DNA of 64,000 nucleotides. Origin: Schlesneria paludicola DSM 18645. Its GTDB lineage: Bacteria; Planctomycetota; Planctomycetia; Planctomycetales; Planctomycetaceae. The stretch covers positions 2,742,043 to 2,806,042 of the forward strand of contig NZ_JH636435.1 of NCBI RefSeq assembly GCF_000255655.1. The letters are read 5' to 3'. Positions 1 through 10,700 of the stretch are shown here, piece after piece. Position 1 is the first letter of the stretch. Each line of letters begins with the position of its first letter. The notes beneath the pieces are model-generated. The model had not been told where the DNA came from. It did not search any database and saw only the letters and a list, made by a program, of their open reading frames with translations. Made by a program: the position numbers and the translations under genes.

Positions 1-342
1 TTCTCCGACCGATCCGCGCCAAAGGGCGTGGATGCCGCCGGGATCTCCCAGCTTCCGTGAGGAATGTTTCCGACCGTGCGTGTGGTCCTAGACTCCGTGG
101 GGGTCACGTCGGACTCGCCATTGACGTTCGTCATGACTATTGCCTTCCCCTTGTCAGGACAAGGTCGGCCACCACAAAATGATGTTTTCGGAGCTCAATA
201 CACAGCCCGGTCTTTCCTCTGTGAACGCTTCGCCATGCCAGTTGCCTGGCACAACGCATCACTCGAGGCCAAGGCGATTGGCTAGATCTTACCTTGTACG
301 AAACTCGCATTCGCTACGCTCCTCCGGCTTCTGCTGGCGCAC
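1..342. other. left-edge stretch without a supported gene
   Basis: Short open frames exist on both strands, but none has a convincing ribosome site, length or recognisable domain. A frame open at the left edge stops at 58-60 and could be the tail of a gene outside the window. The bases just before 343 read in the same frame as the toxin fragment that follows, but carry stop codons at 345 and 354, so they may be decayed coding DNA or the end of an inserted element. Confidence 0.3.
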
Positions 343-359
343 CCTGACCCCTTTGATTT
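343..359. repeat. left arm of a 17-bp inverted repeat flanking the toxin/immunity segment
   Basis: CCTGACCCCTTTGATTT here is the exact reverse complement of the 17 bases at 1520-1536. The arms enclose about 1.16 kb holding the RHS-like toxin tail and the ORF after it. The wording resembles the ends of IS200/REP-type elements, a relation inferred from memory and from the IS200-like remnant nearby. Confidence 0.6.
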
Positions 360-1082
360 GCCTTAGAAGAAGCGGGCACTGCTGTAGTCTTAGAAAAAGC
401 GATTACTTTGGGTCCCGCAGCCGCGGCATCGGGACCGGCAGGTTTGATCGCAATTGGTGCAACCATTGCTGCGTGGCCGTTTTATTATGTAAATTATTAC
501 TATATTTCAGGCCCACTCTTTGGCCCGGACAATTCGCCAACTGAACCCTGGTCCAGGCCACCGAGATCCGGAGACGATTGGACAGACGAAGGTTCTTCAA
601 GCGGCGGGGGTGACTTTGGCGATCCCCCAGAGCCGAGTCCGTTGCCATCTCGGGCGGGTATCATTTGCAATACTCCAAGCCCCAAGCTCGCGACAGATGG
701 TGCAGGTGCAAGAAAAGGAGGGCGAAACAGGCGTCCAACAAAGCCGCAGCATCCAGATGTACCAAACTACCCAAAACGTACACGCTCCAAACCAATGACT
801 TCAGCTACTAAGCCTGGGGAATATGTATATGTTCAAGACGCAAATGGTATTGTACACGCAGTACCGCAAGCCGCGCATGCACATCCGACTGTGCTTGGCG
901 AAGGGGCGCCTGCTGCTGCTGCTGGCGAAATTATCATTGATGCGAACGGCGTCGTTATTGAGATCAACAACCTCAGTGGAACATTTCAACACGACGGCAG
1001 TGTGCTGAAGGGGGTCAAAGAAGCTCTTGAGCTGCAAGGACTAAAAGTGGCTCCAGGTGCGATTAGGCCATTTCAAAATTGA
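357..1082 (+). pseudogene. C-terminal fragment of an RHS-like polymorphic toxin
   Basis: The frame is open from just after a TGA at 354-356 to 1082, with no ATG near its beginning; the first usable codon is a TTG at 408, giving 224 residues. It begins with an Ala/Gly-rich hydrophobic stretch like the one after the RHS core in polymorphic toxins. A Pro/Ser/Lys-rich linker with a basic patch follows. The compact C-terminal module of about 85 residues contains DANGVVIEINNLSGTFQ, which resembles the NG-x-V-x-x-I-x-N-x-SGH[YF] element at the tips of RHS proteins. The RHS core itself is absent, so this is a severed tip or an orphan cassette. DNA is AT-richer than its surroundings. The activity of the toxin domain cannot be named from sequence alone. 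Confidence 0.5.
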
Positions 1083-1092
1083 AAAGCATATT

Positions 1093-1461
1093 ATGAGAGT
1101 ATTTGTAAAGATCGAGAACGGCAGTGAATTTGTGGGCATCGAACTTGATGCTATTGAACTGCTCGAGTTGAAGTTTGAGTGTGAGTTCACTTGTGAGCCA
1201 AGACTTAAGAGTTCCAATGGCGAGATGTACGCCATTGGCTTGATTCGGGTTCTTTGTCTCGATGGTATGCGAATTGCTCGCCGAAAGCTGTCGATGCAAG
1301 GGGGACTTCGAATTGACATATCGGGGATCGCCGGAGTGCTAGAAAAAAGCAACGAAGTAGGCGTTTGTCACGTTACCGGCCTAGCAATTGCTAAAGCATT
1401 GGGAAAGAACGAATTATCCCTAGTCGCTGCGATTCCAGATTGGGCTGTTGCAAAGACGTGA
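1093..1461 (+). CDS. hypothetical protein, possible immunity protein for the upstream toxin tip
   Basis: The 122-residue product starts at the ATG 10 bases after the toxin fragment's stop. It has no signal peptide or membrane segment. The first half is acidic and strand-rich (EFVGIELDAIELLELKFECEF), and the end is hydrophobic with IPDWAV. A small cytosolic protein directly 3' of a toxin C-terminus is the usual place of an immunity gene, so the role is inferred only from position. I do not recognise the family. Base composition is AT-rich, as in the toxin fragment, suggesting that the two moved together. An alternative is an unrelated small accessory protein. Confidence 0.5.
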   Translation: MRVFVKIENGSEFVGIELDAIELLELKFECEFTCEPRLKSSNGEMYAIGLIRVLCLDGMRIARRKLSMQGGLRIDISGIAGVLEKSNEVGVCHVTGLAIAKALGKNELSLVAAIPDWAVAKT

Positions 1462-1519
1462 CAATTTATCGGAATGTAGTGACAATAGGACTGTCCTGGT
1501 TGAGGAAATCAAAGGGAGG

Positions 1520-1536
1520 AAATCAAAGGGGTCAGG
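1520..1536. repeat. right arm of the 17-bp inverted repeat
   Basis: AAATCAAAGGGGTCAGG is the perfect reverse complement of 343-359. Just before it, from about 1503, a shorter near-copy (GAGGAAATCAAAGGGAGG) makes a partial tandem duplication, a sign of replication slippage or element-end rearrangement. Confidence 0.6.
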
Positions 1537-1919
1537 ACTCAATGATTTCTGTCTTGGCAGGAAACTATCTTCTCTTGCATGCCACGACCACCACGAGCCG
1601 ATGAAGCCGGCGGATCGTATCATGCCTTGAATCGAGGCAACGGACGGCGGGAGAGTTTCCATAAATCCGTGGCATTGCCGCATTTGAGCGAGTTCTTGCG
1701 GAAGGGTTGGCTTCTTATGATGTCACGCTCTTTTGTTTCCAATTGATGCCAAATCATGACATTTGGTATTGCGCCCGAACTCTGACGGTGAGCTAAGTCG
1801 GTTCAGGCAGGATCATGGGGGCGCAGGATCATTATCGGATGACTTGAAAATCAAACCCTGGATGCTTCTGCTGGTCGTTCAAATGTTTTGGGCGCGATTG
1901 CGAAGCAGAAGGGGAAGTC
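1537..1919. other. region between repeat arm and transposase remnant
   Basis: No supported gene is visible. This is presumably decayed flank of the IS200-like element that begins downstream. Confidence 0.3.
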
Positions 1920-2582
1920 ATGGCTCGCCTGTCTCGTGCGGAGGTCTTTGCGCCGGATGAGATCGCGATCGTACATGTCATGAATCGCGTGGTGCGGCGA
2001 TGTTTCCTGCTGGGAACCGACTCGGTGACCGGCAAGAACTATGACCACCGCAAAGCATGGATCGAGCAGCTTCTCCAGCAGTTCGCGGCGCAATTTGGAA
2101 TCGACCTTTTGGACTTTGCGATTCTGTCGAATCACTTTCCTCTGATTCTGCGTTCGCGTCCCGATGTCGTGGCGACGTGGGACGATACGGAAGTCGCTCG
2201 GCGCTGGCTGATGCTCTGCCCGGTGCGGAAAGATCGCGAGGGTCTCCTCGAAGAACCGAACGAGGCGGAACTGGGGAAATTAAAAGGTGTCAGGGAAATT
2301 AAAAGGTGTCAGGAACCTTTTCGTGTGAATATACACTTTATTCGTCAGGTACACGGCGAATTCAGAGGACGTTGGGAATTCAGAATTCCTACTTTCAGAG
2401 AATTTGAGGCAGCGCGACTTGCGGCGCCGTGCGAACGTCGAAATGCCAAATCAACTGCTGAAATCAGACCGATCCGCGTTTGCGAAGGGCAGATCGCTGG
2501 TTACCAGCAATCACCCTTCGATCCAGAAATGAGTGGATCGCAACGAATGGAAAAGTGTAGCGGCCTTCGGTTCCGTTGTTGA
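1920..2582 (+). pseudogene. degenerate IS200-like (Y1 / REP-associated) transposase
   Basis: The first ~120 codons read like planctomycete Y1/REP-associated transposases: MARLSRAEVF, then VMNRVVRRCFL, ILSNHFPLILRSRPD and TEVARRWLMLCP. The family normally has a HUH metal motif (SNHFHL); here the second His is Pro (residue 74), which should abolish catalysis. Similarity stops around base 2275, exactly where a 19-bp unit is duplicated. The rest of the frame to 2582 does not resemble the expected C-terminal half, so the catalytic Tyr region is missing. This is therefore a dead, truncated element. The frame probably stays open by chance after the junction. Confidence 0.7.
2275..2326. repeat. 19-bp tandem duplication with REP-like end, inside the transposase remnant
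   Basis: GGAAATTAAAAGGTGTCAG occurs twice back to back (2275-2293, 2294-2312). It runs on into GAACCTTTT, so that AAAAGG and CCTTTT form a small inverted repeat. It resembles the 343/1520 repeat (AAATCAAAGGGGTCAGG) and sits where transposase similarity ends, so it may mark an element end or insertion site. Confidence 0.6.
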
Positions 2583-2734
2583 TCAATCTGGCAGCGGTGC
2601 CTCCGCAGGCATACCGCGGCGCATTCTCTTCCAAACGTTTGGAAACAACAGTCGAATTGGTCTGGGAGGAAATCTCATAGTCGCTATCGTGCAAGGAATG
2701 AAGTTGCTTCCTGTGCTTGTGCGAGTGCTGACTG

Positions 2735-3940
2735 ATGGCTCATGGAAATTCTCTTCGCCGTGACGAGGGCGCGATGCGGAATGGCTCCGCGACCTCCGAA
2801 GACTCCAACGCTCGTGCTGCGAGCCGTCTGGGGCGTGCCTGCAAGAGACTCAGCGATGTCCCTGGTAAGCCGCTGGAGTGGATCTGGGAGGGGCTTATTC
2901 CTCGCGGAAAACTGACACTCATCACCGGCGAACCGGGGATCGGGAAAAGCCTGTTCGCTCTGCAAGTCGTATCAATGGTGACTCGCGGCGGACGTGATCC
3001 CTTCCGTTCCGCGGGCGTCAACGGTGACGAGGCCGTTCGCAGCTCCGAAGCCCAAAGAACGAATCCAGGTGACGTCCTGATATTCTCCGCGGATGATGAC
3101 CCGGCGGATACCCTCCGGCCTCGACTGGAAGCGGCAGACGCGGATCTGACACGGGTCATCCTCTTGTCTCCGGAACTGTCGATGGAAGACGAAGCAAGAG
3201 CGGACGGGCGGGACATCGCAGGGGATGCCCCGCTCACGCGCCTGGAAACGGTGATGGAGAGTCTTGCGGAAGAGGGGGTTACGCCACAGCTCATTGTCCT
3301 CGACCCGATCGATGCCTTTCTGAATCCGATTCGCCGACGCAGTGACCGCGCAATGGTGGTGGCCCGACTGGTGGCACTGGCCGCTCGGTCTGGCGCGGCG
3401 ATCATCGTGATTGCCAATTCCACATCGTCCCGGATTGGCCGGGCGGGTTACCGGCAAAACACGATCGGCAATCAAGAACTGGCGAACTCCGCTCGAGCCG
3501 TGCTGATGGTAGCGCAGGATCTGGAGAATGATCACCGAAGACTCGTGCTGCCGGTCAAACTGAATCTGGGGGCGAATCGGCCGGGTCTGGCGTTTGTGAT
3601 CGAAGGGAATGCCGTGACATGGAACGGGGATCCGATTGCGCTGACCGGAGATGAATACGTCACTCAGGCAAACGAACGACTGAAAAGCCCCCTGGTTCGA
3701 GAAGAGTGCAGCGAGCTCGATCGCGTGACACACTTTCTAAAACACCAACTCAGCGAAGGCTATAAGCCCTCGGTTGAGGTGCGGATGGCCGCCGCGGAGA
3801 ATTACATTGCCTACTCCACGCTGCGTCGGGCGTTTCGCAGACTGGGCTGTCGAACTACCAAGTTGGGTGCCGGCGCCTGGTATTGGTGGCTGCCCGGAGT
3901 GGAATGCGGTTCCCATTCGCAGACATCCGATACGAGCTAG
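2735..3940 (+). CDS. RepA/DnaB-type AAA_25 family ATPase
   Basis: The 401-residue protein has a RecA-like ATPase core. The Walker A motif GEPGIGKS lies at residues 65-72 and the Walker B strand LIVLDPIDAF has its Asp near 190. Between them is VLIFSADDDPADTLRPRL, the typical strand after Walker A in RepA-type (AAA_25) helicase-like ATPases. The C-terminal ~70 residues look like a winged helix (ELDRVTHFLKHQL ... YSTLRRAFRRLG). Such proteins occur in plasmid, phage and integrated elements and act in replication or DNA mobilisation. The ATG at 2735 is used; a second ATG at 2774 is possible because the first 40 residues are not conserved-looking. No partner replication gene is adjacent. The neighbourhood of a dead transposase and palindromes suggests a remnant of an integrated element. 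Confidence 0.75.
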   Translation: MAHGNSLRRDEGAMRNGSATSEDSNARAASRLGRACKRLSDVPGKPLEWIWEGLIPRGKLTLITGEPGIGKSLFALQVVSMVTRGGRDPFRSAGVNGDEAVRSSEAQRTNPGDVLIFSADDDPADTLRPRLEAADADLTRVILLSPELSMEDEARADGRDIAGDAPLTRLETVMESLAEEGVTPQLIVLDPIDAFLNPIRRRSDRAMVVARLVALAARSGAAIIVIANSTSSRIGRAGYRQNTIGNQELANSARAVLMVAQDLENDHRRLVLPVKLNLGANRPGLAFVIEGNAVTWNGDPIALTGDEYVTQANERLKSPLVREECSELDRVTHFLKHQLSEGYKPSVEVRMAAAENYIAYSTLRRAFRRLGCRTTKLGAGAWYWWLPGVECGSHSQTSDTS

Positions 3941-3965
3941 CCATCGATCAAAATGCTGCGACGTC

Positions 3966-4081
3966 ACTGTCTGGCAGCCTGTTGAAGTAACGGGGACTGG
4001 CTCCGACCAGATTAAAAACCGCCATGACCTCGTGAATGCCGAGGTGCCTGTCCCCCTTACTTCAACAGGCTGCCAGACAGT
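3966..4081. repeat. palindromic repeat, family A (full copy)
   Basis: A perfect 25-bp inverted repeat (arms 3966-3990 and 4057-4081, outer end ACTGTCTGGCAGCC) encloses a 66-bp centre. Related sequences occur at 31267-31373 (whole but degenerate) and 25805-25838 (left part), with a weak match near 34001-34022. The element is small and has no ORF. It could be a non-autonomous miniature element or a structured RNA/terminator repeat. Confidence 0.75.
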
Positions 4082-4768
4082 CATCCGGTAAGACGTTTCC
4101 TCAGGAACATCTCACCACACCATGTCACGAAACCGATTTCACTCCGCATCGATCGCCATAACGGACCGCAGTCCTGATCCGGAACCAAAATCAACATCTT
4201 CGAAGTCGTTCCATCGCTGTTTGAACCATTAAAAAGAGGAAGATGCTCAATATGCCCATTGCCAGCGGATCTGCCAGGCGTCCACGAGATCTAGAAAAGC
4301 GACCATGAATTCTAATTGCGCCATTGCGATCCGACACCGTGGCCAATTCGACATCGCGGCAATCGGCACGGCGGAATTGTGATGAAATTGCGACGTCGAC
4401 AATTGCTCAGACAGAGCGCCGATCGTGTCACTCGTTTTTCCAGCCAGAGACCTCGCAAGAGACGGAGACCGTTTGAAACCACTGAACGCACGGCTCCAAC
4501 TGTCGCTGAGCGGCAGAAATTGCCGATGCCTGCGAGTGTCCGCAAAGACGGCACTGTCGTTCAATCCGGCATTCGAGACAAGATCGTCAAAACCGTCAGA
4601 GTTTCACTCATCTGCCAGCGCGTCAAAAACCGAATAACGAGGAGAAGTGTTCATTTCGTCATCGTCCGCGCATTCAGAGCGGTCGGCGATCGGGTGAAAC
4701 GATCAACTTCTTCGTAGTGACATTCGGCTGGAAATGCGGATCACCGATCCTGCTGGAGAGAGACGTCC
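4082..4768. other. long upstream region of the giant surface-protein gene
   Basis: Open frames here (for example 4316-4717) have Arg/Thr-rich compositions typical of non-coding reading, and no domain. The stretch presumably holds the promoter and a long leader for the gene at 4769. A GGAG ribosome site lies at 4755-4758. No confident promoter was found by eye. Confidence 0.4.
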
Positions 4769-7700
4769 ATGCAACGCCTGAAACTTGGTCTCCTGTGCCT
4801 CTCGTGGATTTGCTTAGCCGGCGCTGTCTCCGCGCAAACGGCGGTGGACCCGACGGGTGTTAGTGGCATCGCCTCAACGAGCGGTACCGCAACCGTGCAA
4901 CAAGATGTAAGCGGGGGAGGGGTTCTAAATGGAACCTACTTCGATATCCGCCACGTCATTGGTGACGGAGTCGGTTATCAAAACAGTTACAGCCAGATTG
5001 GCGCGTTTACGCCGTTCTGGTTTGAGGAAGACACGATCATCGCGCCCAACGCGCGGTTGATCGTGACCAACAGCACTCAGACAGGCGTGAATGCCGGTTT
5101 GGTTGCTAGGCGTTACGTCAACGGCCTGGATCGCCTGTTCGGCGTCTACGGCTACTACGACAACGATCAGGACTCACGTAACTTTCGTTACGAACAGTTC
5201 ACGATCGGTGCGGAAACCCTGGGCACCTGGTGGGATCTGCGAGCCAACGGCTACATCGTCGGTGGCAACAATGATCACTTCATCAACCAGTTGGGGGTCA
5301 GCGGTAACCCCTACTATGTCGGCAACAATATCGACTTCCTCGGCAAGCAGCTTCGCGATCAGGCGATGGGCGGGGCTGACATCGAAGCGGGGATCCCTCT
5401 AACTCCTGCCACTCCATGGCTGCGAGGATACTCGGGTGCCTACGGATATCGCGTCGGCAGTGGCACGACAATCGGGTATCGCGGACGCATCGAAGCCACC
5501 GTCAGCAACGACCTGACGCTGGGTGTGGTTGTCTCGCAGGATTCGATCTACGGAACGAACGTCAACGGAACCATCGACTTCAAGTTCTCGGGTTACCAGC
5601 CAACACGGTACTTCCCAAACATGTCGACACGTCAGCGGATGCTGAACTCGGTCCAGCGAAACTGGCGTATCGCGACTCGCACCTACGTTCAAGATGTGAA
5701 CGTCGCGGCGATCAATCCTGAAACGAACAAGCCCTATTTCGTCGCACACGTTGACAACAGCAACCCCAACCCCGGCGATGGGACCATCGAGAACCCCTAC
5801 CACAACCTGACGTCGGCACCTCAAGCCGACATCATTCTGGTTCACCTGGGCAACGCGACAACAGCCGCCAATTCGGTGACGGGTTCGGCCGTGTTGACCA
5901 ACAACCAGCGACTGCTGGGTGATGGTGTGCTTTCCACCGTCAATCTGTTCGCACACTACGGAAACGAAACGATCAGCGGAATCTTCAACCTGCCCGGGAC
6001 CAGCAACAGCGGCAACTTTGCCTATGTCAAAAACCCCGCCGGCAACGCAGTCACGCTGGCAAATTACAACGAAGTCGCCGGTTTGAATCTGATCGGTTCT
6101 TCGGGAAGTGCCATCACGAACACGGCATCGGGTTCGCACAACTTCAACCTGCATGACCTGGAAATCGCCAACAACGGCGGCAAGGGCATTGGCCTGACCA
6201 GCGCGTCAGGTATCGGAATTATCAGCAACATCAATACGGGCACGACGAACCACGCCAATCCGCTTGGCTTGGGCAACAATACCGGTGGCGGGATCGTGAT
6301 GAGCACGGGCGGTCCCGGGCTCAATCTGGCTCTCCAGAACGTCTTCATGAATGCGAATCCTGTGGGATCGCAGGCCGTGGGTGTTTCGTTGGCAGCCAAC
6401 CTTGGCTCACTGAACGTGAACATGAACAACGTCTTCACGAATGGAAACACCACCGGTATCTTCTTGAGCGAAAGCAGCCAACTGCTGACCGCGAACATGA
6501 ATCTCGTTCGCTCCAACAACAACGCTGGAGTCGGTGTGAAGGTTCAAGGCACCGGCGGCGAGATCACCATCAACGCGAACAACATCGCGGCAATGAACAA
6601 CGGGCTGGACAACCTGCAGCTCGGCACCAAGGCGGCCCCCATCGTCACCTCGACCGTCAAGGTCGCTCTGAACGACGCGAACTTCAACGGCAGCACCAGC
6701 GGGTCGGGGATCGTGTTGAGTCAATCGGGTGGCACGGGAGCTCTCTATCTGCCTGGCACCAGCTCAGTCGGAAACGCCGTGGATGGCCTAGGTATCTATG
6801 GTTCGAACAACTCCGTTCAGAATGTGTCTGTCATCAACGGTCAGTTCATGGGCAACGGTCAAGATGCCTTCCATGTGGAAGGGGTCAGTGGTGCGTTGGT
6901 CAATCTGTTTGTCGACCCGACGAACGCGTCGGGCAGCGGACGCGACGGTCTGTTCTACTCAATGGGAACCGACTCGACCCTCAATGCCACGTTCCTCAAC
7001 AATTCGCTCGACAACAGCAACCGCAGTGCGGTCTATGGAGTGCTGGCGAATGGCGCCACGGCGAACCTGTATTTCGACGGGACGACCGGTTCTCGCTCAG
7101 GTGCAGACGGATTCTATCTTGACGCCACAAACGGTTCGACGGCCACCATCAACGTCCTTCACGGGACATTCGCGGGCAGCAATCGCCTGGGCGGTGGTGG
7201 AAGCGCGATCAACATCAACTCGGACCGTTCGACGATTGGCCTGTTGACCAATATGACCCAGGCCAACAACTTCTTGCCAGGTGCCGCAACGATCGGCAAC
7301 CAGGAATACGGTCTAAAGCTCAATCTCCAGAACTCCAGCGTGTTCTCTGGCGCCATTCAGAACGGCAATCTGTCCGACAACGTCGTGAATGCGATCAATG
7401 TGACTGTCGCCAATACGTCCGATGCCGTCCTCAGCATCTACAACACGCCAAGTGTTCGTAGTGGAGGCGACGGATTTGTCGCCAACGTGACTGACAATTC
7501 CACACTGACCACCAACTTCCGTCTGAGCGACCTGAACAACAGCGGACTCAACGGGGTGAAGCTCAATGTCGCGAACAACAGTCGAATCGACACGACCTTC
7601 GATGCCAGCAACATCAATAACAGTGGCGCTGACGGTATTAATGCGACGGTGACTGGTACGAACTCTGTCGCCACAGTGACGCTGACGAATGGTAGCACCG

Positions 7701-10700
7701 TCAACAACAGTGGCGGGAACGGTTTGAATTTCAATGTCGACGCCGGCATGTTGAATGTCACCGCTCAGTCTTCGTCCTTCAGCAACAGCGGCCTGAACGG
7801 TGTGCTCGGAACGGTCACCAATACCGGTCTCGCGGGGCTTGATTTCTCGAATACCGCAGTCAATAGCAACGGCGACAACGGTGTGTTCGTCACGGCTAAC
7901 AACGGCGGCATCATCCAGGCCACGTTCGGAATTCAGTCGATTTCGAACAACGGCTTGAACACCAATGGAGACGGTATTCGCCTCGATCTCGATGGTTCGG
8001 CCGCAATCGGCAATCTGATGAGCTTCTTGCAAGTCATCAACGGTGCCTCGGTCAGCGGCAACGGAAATGACGGGATCTCGATCCTCGCCCAGAACGGAAC
8101 GGACTTCCGGGGAATCTTCGGCACAAATTTGGCCACGACTCCCGTTCCAACCAGCCGAGTCTCCATTCTCAACAACGGAGCGGCCTCGCCAATCCTCGGT
8201 CAGAATCGAGCCGGTGTCGACGTTATCGCCTCGAACTCCAACGTGCGACTCGACTTTGCAGGTGTGACGATCGGCAACACATCCGCGGGTGGAACACAGC
8301 AGGTTGGATTCATCTCTGACGCCAACACGACCGCCAATCTCACGACAAACTTCACGAGTACCGACCTGACCAACAACGCGGCCAACGCGATCAACTCCAA
8401 CGTTGATTCGGGTTCCATCATGAATATGTCGCTTGTCACCACGACCGGCAACAACAGCGGCAACACCGGCGCCGTGTTTAACGTCACAGGCGGCAGCACC
8501 TTGAACGTTGACAGCTTCCGAGTCGACTCCGGCGGGTCGATGGTCAGTGGAGGATCAAGCTTCTCGAACAATGGTGGCGGCGGTTTGCTGGTCAGTACCG
8601 ACGGGACCGGAAGTGTCTCGACCTTCATGCTCGACCAGATTCAACTGAACAACAACGGTGGCAGCTTCGGTGGCCAGGGCCTGTTGTCATTCGTCACGGG
8701 CGGAGCCAAATTCAACGCGTTGATCCGGGATGCCTCGTCGCTCTCGAACAATGCGAATCAGGGTCTCCAAGTCATCGCCGACGGTGCCGGGACGCTCGTC
8801 AGCATGCATGTCGAGGAATCGGACGTCAACAACAACGGCAGTGAAGGTCTGTTGATCTCGGCTTCAAACCAGGCGGAAGTCAACTATCGCTCGGTCAACA
8901 CCAACTACAACGGAAATGGCTTCAACGGTGGCCTGAGCGGAGTCAGTCTCACGGCCGTTGACAATTCAACCCTCCGAACGCTGTTCAATGGAGGCAACGC
9001 CAATGGGAATGCCGGAAATGGCTTCACACTTGATGCTCAGACAGGGTCGATCATGACCACGTCGCTCAATGCGACGTCAGCATCGAACAACGGCGGCTAT
9101 GGCCTGAGTGCCTCGGCAACGGGTGCCGCAACACAATTCAACTTGATCATGACCGGCGCGAACACCTTCACGGGGAATGCGCAAGGGCCTCTCAGCCCCC
9201 TGGCATTCTCGAACATCGATCAGGCCGCGATCATCCTTTCGGGGACCTTCAATGGCAGCCCGACCGATGGAATCCGAGTTGACATGACCGATGTCAACAA
9301 TGCCCTGGTTGCAGTGCTGCCAGGCGGCACGATCAACTCGAGTACACTGAACGGCATCAATGTCAACATGAAGAACGTCGGCACGGGTTCAGTTCTGGTT
9401 AATGGAGTCACATCCATCAACGGCAGTGGCCAGAACGGAATTCGGATCGCGATGGACAACGTCGCACAAGGTGCCATCGGAATTCAAGGTCCGATGACCA
9501 TCAATAACAGTGGTGCCAATGCCATCGACATCCGGCTGACCAACGGAACGCAATTGGTCGACAACTTGACGTTCGGAACGGCAAATTTGAGCGTGCTGAC
9601 GATGGCGAGCGACCTCGCTTCGCCGCTGAGTGCATTGCCGGCTCCAGTATCGCTCACATTCAACGACCTTGGCCTTGTTTCACCCGTCGCGTTGGGAATC
9701 AGTGGGGTCACCGCCAACACCAGCGGTGCGTCCGGGATCAACATCCTTGCCGATGGGTTGGGTGCTGCGTCATCCATTCAAACTCTCGCGATCAACAACA
9801 ACGTGATCATTGGAGCGAGTGGCAACGTCGCCAATACGGGCGACGGAATTCACTTCGACTTGACGAAGACACCCGTCACGTCGCTGTTCTTGAACAGCAA
9901 TCAAATCGGGGGTGCGAAGAACAATGGTGTGAACTTCGATTTGAACAAATCACCAATCGGCACGGTCAATATCGCCCACAACAATATCGGCCTGGTCAAT
10001 TTCGCCAGTCAGGCAGTGGGCGACAACCTTCCAATCATCCTTTCAGGCTTCAACAGCAACACACTGCCAGCACAGGATGATGAACCTTCGGCCCTGGCTT
10101 CAATCGGATTCTCACCAAACTTCTTCGGCACAACGTATAGCGACCTCTGGGTCAACAACAATGGCAACGTGACGTTTAACGCGGCCTTGCCAGACTTCAC
10201 ACCGTTCAGCCTGCTGACGACCGCAACGCCGATGATCGCTCCATTCTTCGCCGACGTCGACACGCGGTCCGGAAACCCCGTCACCTACGGTACGGGAACA
10301 GTCGCAGGGCACGCCGCCTTCGGCGTCAACTGGCTGGGAGTTGAACATTACAACGGTGCCAACTCGGCACCACCGGTGAATACGTTCCAACTGGTCATGA
10401 TCGACCGGTCGGATATCGCTCCGGGTGACTTCGATTTCGAATTCAATTACCAGAGTGTCCTTTGGGAATCCGGCCTGGCCAGCGGCGGCGACGCCAACGG
10501 TCTGGGTGGAAGCTCGGCTCGCGTCGGTTACTCAAACGGTACCAACACATCCCTTGAACTGGCAGGCTCGGCAGTCAACGGTGCCCTACTCGATGGTGGC
10601 CCCGCTGCGACATCACTGATCCAGAACAGTTTGAACAGTGCCCACAACGGTCGCTATGTGTTCTTCGTTCGTGATGGCTTGGTCAACGGGCCTTCGCCAA

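Noticed and set aside
4316-4717. 133-residue open frame upstream of the giant surface gene
   Set aside because: Arg/Thr/Val-rich composition without any motif, signal or ribosome site; reads like chance translation of GC-rich DNA.
5399-6154. Long minus-strand frame inside the giant gene (and several like it up to 13300)
   Set aside because: Antisense shadows of the periodic repeat coding sequence; no start signals or domains.
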